This document shows, piece after piece, positions 7,609 through 14,293 of a stretch of 20,289 nt of DNA. How positions within the stretch are numbered: position 1 is the stretch's first letter; every line of letters starts with the position of its first letter. The position numbers and the translations under genes are program-made. This DNA comes from CAXMNX01 sp964194845. GTDB lineage: Bacteria; Pseudomonadota; Alphaproteobacteria; Rhodobacterales; Rhodobacteraceae. The notes under the pieces are model-generated. The model ran no database searches. It was not told the origin of the DNA and saw nothing but the letters and a program-made list of their open reading frames with translations. The stretch is taken from assembly GCA_964194845.1 (NCBI GenBank), contig CAXMNX010000045.1, positions 1 through 20,289 of the forward strand, given 5' to 3'.

Positions 7609-8272
7609 TATCCTGCAATTTCTCCGCACTAAGCGGGCACGCCAAATAGACGCCGAACTCCTGACCTATATCAGCGCTGACGCGCGCATGAACCGCGCCC
7701 TGACGATCCAGAAACCGCTGATTGTCTTCCACTGGAAATATACCTTCGTGCCAAATTCCGGGGTGGATGTAGAGGCCCTGCGACCCGTCGCACCAGAACG
7801 CGACGACATTTTCCGGGCGCAGATCGTCACCGGGTAGTGCGACTGGCACAATGAAGGGCTTGCGGTCGAGCGGGTAGAAAAGCTGCCCGCCGTCTGGATG
7901 ATAATTCATGTGCCATAACAGCACCTGATCGCGCGGGGCGGATTGTTGATCTGTTTTCGCTTTTTGCGGATCGGTTGACCACCCGAGAACATAGTGGCCG
8001 TTTACGGCGTCGTTTTCGCCGTAAAGAACGTCACCCTGCCAGTTGCACTTGAATGTGCCCTCGACCCAGCCGCCTTCGTCGCCGGTGCCTTCGTCGATCG
8101 GGCGCCAGCCCTGTTGCGGCCAACGCGTGATCTCAATTTCAAATTCGGAGGGATCGTCGACAAGGCAGCCATACCCTTGCAACGCCTTCTCGGTCGCCCG
8201 GATCAACGGGACGTCATGCCAGGGAAGCGAAGGTTTTGAGCTTGCCTCGAAGATGTATTGCGGCTGGTTCAT
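7604..8272 (-). CDS. Ureidoglycolate lyase-like protein (AllA family)
   Basis: Probable member of the ureidoglycolate lyase family, which splits ureidoglycolate into glyoxylate and urea in purine/allantoin breakdown. Visible family signs are a His-rich strand followed by the hallmark (HMNYHPDGGQLFYPLDRKPF, 121-140, then VPVALPG) and the C-terminal GLYIHPGIWHEG (166-177), which matches the HRGVWHHP-like motif of AllA. At 222 residues it is longer than E. coli AllA (about 160), mainly through the N-terminal 75 residues, which carry an acidic GTGDEGGWVEG segment. No strong ribosome site precedes the ATG. It sits 98 bases after the cyanophycin operon and before the dmd group. No other allantoin gene is visible, so the substrate may differ. 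Confidence 0.65.
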   Translation of the reverse strand: MNQPQYIFEASSKPSLPWHDVPLIRATEKALQGYGCLVDDPSEFEIEITRWPQQGWRPIDEGTGDEGGWVEGTFKCNWQGDVLYGENDAVNGHYVLGWSTDPQKAKTDQQSAPRDQVLLWHMNYHPDGGQLFYPLDRKPFIVPVALPGDDLRPENVVAFWCDGSQGLYIHPGIWHEGIFPVEDNQRFLDRQGAVHARVSADIGQEFGVYLACPLSAEKLQDM

Positions 8273-8370
8273 GGGTGCCCGAGTTCATTTTTGGTTTGCG
8301 ATGAAAAACTGAACCACACTCTTTTGGATGCTGACAAGTTCTTCTCGTTGTCTGCCGGAAAACAATCAAC

Positions 8371-10083
8371 TCAATCGGGCAGCGGATCGCCCGCTTGCCA
8401 GTCACTTATTTTCAGGCGCTCGATCAGATCCATCGTTGGCTTACGGTCGTCGTGCAAAAGCAACACCAGAAGATCGCCGCGTTCGGCCCATTCAAGCGAC
8501 ATTTTGACTGCCGCGAATTCGTCTTCTGCCATCAATGAGCCGTTCGCGCCAAGGCGCGACAGTTCGTCCGCGATAATCGCCGACAACTCCCCCGGTTTTC
8601 GCCCGCGCAGCTTCTTGGGCAACTCTTTGATAACGACCATATCGGGCTTGGCTGTCCAGATCGCGCGCGCCAGATCACGGGTATCCTCGTCGCTCCGGTC
8701 GCCGGCTTGGCCTGCGACAAATAACCGGCGCTTGGCGGGCATCCCCTGCACCGCTTCGCCCAAAGCCGCGACGCCGTGCGGGTTGTGCGCGAAATCGAGC
8801 AGCAGCGTGACCCCGCCCAGTTCGATCAGGTTGCCGCGTCCGGGGTTTTCGTCGGGCGAGCCGGTAAACGACGCCAGACCAGCAGCCATCGCCGAAACCG
8901 GCAGGCCCAGCGCGTCAGCGAGCCCGATTGCCCCAAGCGCGTTTGAGACGTTGAATTTCGCAGCGCCACCCATCGCCGGTTTGAAATCATTCACCGGCAG
9001 GACCGGGGTTTGCTCGCCGTCCCTTGCCAGCACCATCTGTCCATCGGCGACGAAAACCGCGCGACCGCCCGCCTTGTTCCACGCAGTCCGAGAGGCTTCG
9101 TCCATCGCAAGCCCAAACCAGGTAATGTCGCCCGCAAACCGGGCGCTTCGGGCAACAAGCTCGGGATCGTCGGCATTCAGGACTAGCCGCCCGCCGGGGC
9201 GGATCGCATCAGAAATTTGAAATTTCGCGTCGGCGAGCGCCGGAACATCGGTAATTCCATAGCCGCCAAGATGGTCGGCGGCGATATTAGTCAAAAGGCA
9301 GGCGTCAGCGCGCGGCAGCGGCAAGCCGCGCCGCATCAGCCCGCCGCGGGCTGTTTCGATGATAGCCAGATCGACGCGGGCGTCCCTAACCGCCAGCCGG
9401 GCACCTGCCGGACCGGAGTAATCGCCTTCATCGACAATATCAGCGCCGACGCGAACCCAGTCGCTTGATGACATGCCCACACATTTTCCGGCGGCAGCAC
9501 CGATGGCGGCTGCCAGGCGAACGGTCGTCGATTTTCCGTTGGTGCCGGTCACCATTGCGACCGGGATGTCATGGATATCCTCCCAAGACACATCGTTGAC
9601 GCCGGGAAGATCGTCTTCGTCCAACACCCGAACACCGCGCCCTAACCCGACTGAAACCGCACCGTCATGGCCGAGGAACGTGACACCCTTTTCCTCGGCA
9701 ATTTGAGCCAATGCGACCAGGGCCGGATCGCTTTCGGTGGCGATTTTTTCCCGCAGACGCAGCGCCTCGGCATCCTGATCCGGTGGTGCCTCACCCCTTA
9801 GTTTTGCCTCGGCCGCTGTCCAACTGGCTTCGACAATTTCAGTTGCGGCGTAAAGTGCGTCCAACGGCGCGCTGATTTGCAGCGTGGCTCCACCATCGAA
9901 AGCGCGCATCATGATGCACTCGTTCGCCCAGCCGACCGCATCGAGAAGCACCCTTGCCTCGCGCCGCCAAAGCGACATTGCGACGCTCTTGACGGCATCT
10001 TCAATCGGCGCTTCCGCTGCCGCGCCGGTGTGCGGCATCAGGAAATTCGCCCCTGTCAGACGGCGGATATCGCGTAGTTTCAT
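8371..10083 (-). CDS. CphA-like Mur ligase lacking the ATP-grasp domain
   Basis: A 570-residue Mur ligase-type protein whose closest visible relative is the neighbouring cyanophycin synthetase. Mur ligases join an amino acid to a carboxylate through an acyl phosphate. Motifs are the P-loop VTGTNGKSTT (178-187), ETARGGLMRRGL (243-254; CphA has ETARGGLLRRGM), NIAADHLGG (266-273), VLNADD (301-306), the C-terminal domain start FAHNPHGVAALGEA (431-444) and GQAGDRSDED (458-467). The N-terminal part still resembles the CphA N domain: IAEEKGVTFLGHDGAVSVGLGRG (128-150) parallels the CphA stretch ending SLIQLGYGR. The roughly 270-residue ATP-grasp block that follows there in CphA is absent. It starts 11 bases after cphA with a GAGGGG ribosome site, so it is the third gene of the operon. 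Its reaction is unknown. Confidence 0.85.
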   Translation of the reverse strand: MKLRDIRRLTGANFLMPHTGAAAEAPIEDAVKSVAMSLWRREARVLLDAVGWANECIMMRAFDGGATLQISAPLDALYAATEIVEASWTAAEAKLRGEAPPDQDAEALRLREKIATESDPALVALAQIAEEKGVTFLGHDGAVSVGLGRGVRVLDEDDLPGVNDVSWEDIHDIPVAMVTGTNGKSTTVRLAAAIGAAAGKCVGMSSSDWVRVGADIVDEGDYSGPAGARLAVRDARVDLAIIETARGGLMRRGLPLPRADACLLTNIAADHLGGYGITDVPALADAKFQISDAIRPGGRLVLNADDPELVARSARFAGDITWFGLAMDEASRTAWNKAGGRAVFVADGQMVLARDGEQTPVLPVNDFKPAMGGAAKFNVSNALGAIGLADALGLPVSAMAAGLASFTGSPDENPGRGNLIELGGVTLLLDFAHNPHGVAALGEAVQGMPAKRRLFVAGQAGDRSDEDTRDLARAIWTAKPDMVVIKELPKKLRGRKPGELSAIIADELSRLGANGSLMAEDEFAAVKMSLEWAERGDLLVLLLHDDRKPTMDLIERLKISDWQAGDPLPD

Positions 10084-10094
10084 GGCCCAGCCCC

Positions 10095-12962
10095 TCAGTC
10101 GCCGTCTTCAACGTCCTCAACGGCCAGACGCACACCGCGCGCGTCGCGGACCATGCGCATTCCGCCCATCAGCAGGCTTTCGGGCACCTCGGGCGCATCG
10201 TCGACCGGGGTTGCATCGGCCAGCGGGTCGGGCTTGGCGTCCTCTGTAATCAGCGCTTGCGGTGCTACATCGTCGGCCGCCTCGGTTTCGTCCGTGACTT
10301 TTTCCGGCGGTCGATTGAAGTAGATGATCTGCTTCCAGGTGCGCGAAATATTATCGCCGAAGATCATCAAAAGATCCCCCGCCTCGCCCATTTTCAGCGC
10401 CGCATCGACCGAGGTCACTTCGTCGGGAATGACGACGATATCGCCGTCAGGGACCCCGTTCGCAATCAATTCGTCGCGCAGAAAATCGGGCACTTCGGTC
10501 TCGCCGCGCCCGCGCCGGTTGTCGTCTGTGCGGCAGATGTAGTGATCGAAATGGCCCGCAACGATCCGCGCCGCCTCGGCCATGTCTTCGTTGCGACGGT
10601 CGCCCGGCAAGGTAAAAACGAGTATGCGCCGTCCGTCTGGCTCAAGCTGATCGCAAAGTTTGGTCATTGCTTCGATGGCCGCGGGGTTGTGGCCATAGTC
10701 GAGTATGACCTTGAACGGGTGTTCGTCGAATACGTTGAGCCGACCCGGTGCCTGGAAATAGGTCGTGGCAAAGGTTCTGAGACCCTGGCGGATGTCTTCC
10801 AGCGACTTACCCATGGAATAACAGATGCCCGCAGCGAACATGGCGTTCGACACATTGTGCATCGCTTTGCCGTCAATTGTCGCCGGGATCAGGTGCGTCC
10901 ACATCAGCGGAATATGCGCGGAATTGTCGTAGATCGTGATCATGTGCCCGTTCATGCCCTGCTCGAGCACAACCGCCCGCCCGCTGCGCCGGACATGTTC
11001 GCGCACCAACGGGTGGTTGGCGTTCATCGTCACGTAGCAGATGTTTTCGGCCTTGGTATGGCCCGCCATCTTGAGGCAAAGCTCGTCGTCGGCGTTCAGA
11101 ACAGCAGTGTCCGTCGCGACCTCGACGACGATGCGTTTGACGCGCGCCAGATCATCAAGCGTCTCAACGCCTTTGAGCCCAAGGTGATCGGCATTGATGT
11201 TCAGAACTGCCCCGGTATCGCAGCGCTCGTAACCCATGCCACGGCGCAAAAGCCCGCCGCGTGCGGTTTCCAAGACGGCGGCATCAATGGTGGGATCGCG
11301 CAGGATCATCTGTGCGGCCTGCGGCCCGGTCAGGTCGCCTTTCACCGTCAGATTGCCGTCGATATAGACGCCGTCGGTGGTGGCCAGCCCGACAGTGTTG
11401 CCCGAAAGCTTATAGATATGCGCCACCATGCGCGACACCGTGGTTTTGCCGTTGGTGCCGGTGATCGAGACGATCGGCACGCGGCTTGGTGTCCCCGTAG
11501 GAAAGAGCATTTCCATCACAGCGCCTGCTACATCGCGCGGTTTGCCCTCAGACGGGGCGACGTGCATACGGAAACCGGGGGCCGCGTTCACTTCGCAGAT
11601 GCCGGCGCGGTTGTCTTTGTAGGATTTCGAGATGTCGGACGACAGGAAATCCACGCCACCGATATCTAGCCCGATGGCTTTGATCGCGCGCTGCGCCATT
11701 TCGCGGTTATCGGGATGGACAATATCTGTGACATCGACCGCCGTGCCGCCGGTTGAAAGGTTTGCGGTCGAGCGCAGAAACACGACCTCGCCCTCGCCCG
11801 GCACACTGTCTTTGTCGTAACCGACCTTGGCCAGGTGCTCGATCGCGGTCTTGTCAAGCTCCAACCGCGTCAGCACCTTTTCATGCCCAACGCCGCGGCG
11901 CGGATCGGTATTGACGATGGCTATCAGCTCTTCCGCAGTTTGCTTGCCGTCGCCGATGATATGCCCCGGAACACGTTTTGACACCGCCACTAGCGATCCA
12001 TTGACCACCAACATCCGGTGGTCGAGGCCCTGAATAAAGGTCTCAACAATCACTGTGCGGCCGCGTTTGTTGAATTTCAGTGCCAGATCAAAGCTTTCCG
12101 TGACTTCGTCATCGGTCGTCAGGTTCACCGAGATGCCGTTGCCGTGGTTGCCGTTGAGCGGTTTGACGACGACCGGATACCCAATGCGGCGCGAGGCCTT
12201 TGCGGCCTCCGCTGGCGTTTCAACTTCGCGTTGCTGCGGCACCGGCAGACCCAGATCGGCAAGGATTTTGTTCGTCGCTTTTTTGTCCGAGGCAAGCTCG
12301 ACCGCGATATAATCCGTGTTCGACGTTATCGTCGCCTGAATGCGTTTCTGATAGCGGCCATAGCCCAGCTGGATCAGGCTGTATTCGTTGAGCCTGAGCC
12401 AGGGTATGTCACGCTCCAGCCCGGCTTTAACTAGCGAGGCGGTAGACGGCCCCAACGCCCGCCGTTGGGCAGCGCGGATGAAGTCATCGCGCGCCGTGGC
12501 AAAATCGAAGTTCGCCAGATCATTGTCCCGTTCGATCAAATCATCGGGAAGCAGACTGTGAATGAGATCCAGGGCCAGATGACTGGCACTCAGCCCGACC
12601 TGCTCTTCCTCATATTGAAAGACCATATTGTAGACGCCGGTCTCGCCCGCGCCGCGGGTGCGCCCGAAAGTGACATCAGCACCGGCAACGTTCTGAAGCT
12701 CGATCGACACATGCTCCCAGATATGCGCCATCCAGGTACCTTCGTCCTCGCGCAATCGCCGCACAAAACCGCCCGGCTGGCCGTAAGAGCACCCGTGGTC
12801 GTTAAGCCCCGGCAACGCATCCAGCAGACCGTCGATGAAATCTTCGCCGATCTTTGCCGAGGGCCAGTCTTCTAATACGCCGATATCCACGACGTGCCGG
12901 ATGACAGGAAACAGCGCGTAAATATTCGGGCCGCGGAATACAGACGTCTCGAGAACTTTCAT
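10095..12962 (-). CDS. cphA: Cyanophycin synthetase
   Basis: Makes cyanophycin (multi-L-arginyl-poly-L-aspartate) from Asp, Arg and ATP without a ribosome. Domains in the 955-residue form: N domain (1 to about 220) beginning KVLETSVFRGPNIYALFPVI, with LGYGR at 199-203; ATP-grasp (about 224-485) with SDKKATNK, PVVVKPLNGNHGNG and ICEVNAAPGFRMH, which adds Asp to the backbone; and Mur ligase (about 495-885) with P-loop ITGTNGKTT (500-508), ETARGGLLRRG, NADHLGLKGVE and DYGHNP, which adds Arg. An acidic tail of about 70 residues follows. The N domain keeps an HxxEH motif (HIWEH, 80-84). AAGGGG lies 8 bases before the ATG used here; an in-frame GTG one codon earlier (12965) is also possible. It follows cphB closely. 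Confidence 0.95.
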   Translation of the reverse strand: MKVLETSVFRGPNIYALFPVIRHVVDIGVLEDWPSAKIGEDFIDGLLDALPGLNDHGCSYGQPGGFVRRLREDEGTWMAHIWEHVSIELQNVAGADVTFGRTRGAGETGVYNMVFQYEEEQVGLSASHLALDLIHSLLPDDLIERDNDLANFDFATARDDFIRAAQRRALGPSTASLVKAGLERDIPWLRLNEYSLIQLGYGRYQKRIQATITSNTDYIAVELASDKKATNKILADLGLPVPQQREVETPAEAAKASRRIGYPVVVKPLNGNHGNGISVNLTTDDEVTESFDLALKFNKRGRTVIVETFIQGLDHRMLVVNGSLVAVSKRVPGHIIGDGKQTAEELIAIVNTDPRRGVGHEKVLTRLELDKTAIEHLAKVGYDKDSVPGEGEVVFLRSTANLSTGGTAVDVTDIVHPDNREMAQRAIKAIGLDIGGVDFLSSDISKSYKDNRAGICEVNAAPGFRMHVAPSEGKPRDVAGAVMEMLFPTGTPSRVPIVSITGTNGKTTVSRMVAHIYKLSGNTVGLATTDGVYIDGNLTVKGDLTGPQAAQMILRDPTIDAAVLETARGGLLRRGMGYERCDTGAVLNINADHLGLKGVETLDDLARVKRIVVEVATDTAVLNADDELCLKMAGHTKAENICYVTMNANHPLVREHVRRSGRAVVLEQGMNGHMITIYDNSAHIPLMWTHLIPATIDGKAMHNVSNAMFAAGICYSMGKSLEDIRQGLRTFATTYFQAPGRLNVFDEHPFKVILDYGHNPAAIEAMTKLCDQLEPDGRRILVFTLPGDRRNEDMAEAARIVAGHFDHYICRTDDNRRGRGETEVPDFLRDELIANGVPDGDIVVIPDEVTSVDAALKMGEAGDLLMIFGDNISRTWKQIIYFNRPPEKVTDETEAADDVAPQALITEDAKPDPLADATPVDDAPEVPESLLMGGMRMVRDARGVRLAVEDVEDGD

Positions 12963-12983
12963 CACGGGTGCCCCTTTGATTAC

Positions 12984-13817
12984 TCAGCCTGATCCGCTTC
13001 CCGGATAGGCAGTGTGGTTATGCAAGTCGTAGCGGTCGCCTGCCAGCAAGATATGAAGCCTGACACCCAACATGCTGACCGGTTGCCCTTTGCGGGCCTC
13101 GGCCATCGAGGAAAACTCCAGCTGGGACGTATCCAACACGGTCAGACCGCCCGAGCCGACAACTTCGATCACATCGTCCGGGCCGATGAACGCAGCTGTA
13201 TCTTCATCGACGCCGATGCCGGTGGCAAAGGGATTGTAGGCCAGCGATGTTAAAAGCCGCCCGATGCGGTCGCGTTGGCGGAAATGCTGGTCGATAATCA
13301 CGCGGTTCGTCAGACCCAGACCCGGTGCCAGCGAAACCAACCCGCGCTTCGGTGTGGCCCCGCTTTTGCCATCAGCGATCATATGCTCGCAAATAAACGC
13401 AGCACCGGCAGACGTTCCTGCCACATGGACACCGCGCGAATTGCCAGCGCGGATTAACCTGGCTGCGGAAGTGCCCCCAATCGTGGTAGAAAGACGCAGC
13501 TGGTTGCCGCCGGTAAAGAAGATGCCGGTGGCGTTCTCGAAGTGTTTGAGCAAGCCCGGATCTTCACAGTCCTCGCGTGTCGCAAGATCGACGATCTGGA
13601 TGTCCCGCGCGCCCAGTTCACGGAAAATATCCCGCGTTTGCTCGCCCGCATCGCCAAGTTGCGAGGCGGTTGGCACGATGACCATCCTTGCCGTTTCGCC
13701 ACCGCTCAGACCCACCAATTTTCTAAGAATCGGGGACGACCGGACTTTCTTTTCGCCGCCGCCAACCGGAATAATCCAGCCGCGCCGAGCGCCGTTTTCA
13801 ACCTTTGCCGGGCTCAT
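12984..13817 (-). CDS. cphB: Cyanophycinase (peptidase S51)
   Basis: Serine exopeptidase that cuts cyanophycin into beta-Asp-Arg dipeptides. Family signs are RGWIIPVGGGEKK, FFTGGNQLRL, the nucleophile elbow AGTSAGAA, then IDQHFRQRDRIGRL carrying the likely catalytic His, and GIGVDEDTA. The start is uncertain. The frame extends to a GTG at 13886 (300 residues), but the added residues (MAGHFRAAARIWPIERMVG) do not look like the family and have no ribosome site. I prefer the ATG at 13817, giving 277 residues, close to the usual length. In-frame ATGs also lie at 13829 and 13838. No signal peptide is seen, so the enzyme should act on cytoplasmic granules. It is the first gene of the cphB-cphA-ligase operon, 18-21 bases before cphA. 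Confidence 0.9.
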   Translation of the reverse strand: MSPAKVENGARRGWIIPVGGGEKKVRSSPILRKLVGLSGGETARMVIVPTASQLGDAGEQTRDIFRELGARDIQIVDLATREDCEDPGLLKHFENATGIFFTGGNQLRLSTTIGGTSAARLIRAGNSRGVHVAGTSAGAAFICEHMIADGKSGATPKRGLVSLAPGLGLTNRVIIDQHFRQRDRIGRLLTSLAYNPFATGIGVDEDTAAFIGPDDVIEVVGSGGLTVLDTSQLEFSSMAEARKGQPVSMLGVRLHILLAGDRYDLHNHTAYPGSGSG

Positions 13818-13898
13818 CCGCCGAAACATCCCCACCATTCGCTCTATTGGCCAAATTCTGGCCGCAGCACGGAAATGTCCAGCCACGAAATGCGCGTT

Positions 13899-14036
13899 TC
13901 AGAAGTCCGGCGCATTGGCACCGATTGTCGCAGTCTGTTCAGACCGGGCATTGACCGAAGGCAGCCAGGTTTGCCGCCGCCTGGATTTGGCAGAATTATC
14001 GCGAGTGGCGGTGTGCGCCTCCTGCCCGGGCCCCAT
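13899..14036 (-). CDS. Possible 45-residue small protein upstream of cphB
   Basis: An open frame with ATG at 14036 and TGA ending at 13899, preceded by AAGGCG a few bases upstream. The product would be polar and basic (contains TRDNSAKSRRRQTW and ends IGANAPDF), with no membrane segment and no recognised domain. It ends 12 bases before the GTG that would give the longest cphB form. It could be a leader peptide or a real small gene, but a frame of this length occurs readily by chance in GC-rich DNA. Confidence 0.2.
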   Translation of the reverse strand: MGPGQEAHTATRDNSAKSRRRQTWLPSVNARSEQTATIGANAPDF

Positions 14037-14132
14037 CGTCGCCTTAAATCTCCCGCCTCAATACGGAAAGTGAATCAGCGATCGGGCCGCCAATCAAGCC
14101 GAGTTTTTCAATGAATTAGGCCTTAATCGACA

Positions 14133-14148
14133 TTTGCAGCGCTGCAAA
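14133..14148. promoter_or_regulatory. 16-base perfect palindrome, candidate operator of the cyanophycin operon
   Basis: TTTGCAGCGCTGCAAA reads the same on both strands. The centre (GCGC) and length resemble LacI-family operators; the TTTGC/GCAAA ends also resemble sites of PccR/RamB-type regulators. It lies about 250-320 bases upstream of the possible cphB starts, in the only long non-coding stretch before the operon. The regulator is unknown. Confidence 0.45.
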
Positions 14149-14293
14149 AATCTGTTCGCTAAGCACCAAATTTGGCAGTGATCAGCAGACCCAAAAATTG
14201 GGATAATGTGAAACGCGGGACCATTGCAATTTATGCCACTGCCAACAACCAAATTGCAAATTCCGAATGTCTGGCGTCAGCGCTAGTGGAACC

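Larger units (their letters stand above)
13887..14293. other. Intergenic region upstream of cphB with palindromes; no firm gene
   Basis: About 400 bases between the LVIVD gene and cphB, in part AT-richer than the flanking genes. It holds a 16-base palindrome (14133-14148), CCAAATTTGG (14166-14175), a weak CCCAA-AAA-TTGGG hairpin (14190-14202), two further TTGCAA-type sites (14223-14230 and 14251-14262) and a possible 45-codon frame (13899-14036). The cphB promoter must lie here unless transcription reads through from the tct operon. I could not pick convincing -35 and -10 boxes, and no clear terminator for the upstream gene is visible. Confidence 0.6.

Noticed and set aside
7604..8272. Cupin-type DMSP lyase (DddL/Q/W), suggested by the nearby dmdA
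   Set aside because: The His and hydrophobic motifs follow the ureidoglycolate lyase pattern (QLFYPLDRKPF, HPGIWHEG), not the DMSP-lyase cupin motif.
10257..11669. Long plus-strand open frame (470 codons) opposite cphA
   Set aside because: It lies wholly antisense to the well-supported cphA Mur and ATP-grasp coding sequence; the product shows no family motif and is a by-product of GC-rich codons.
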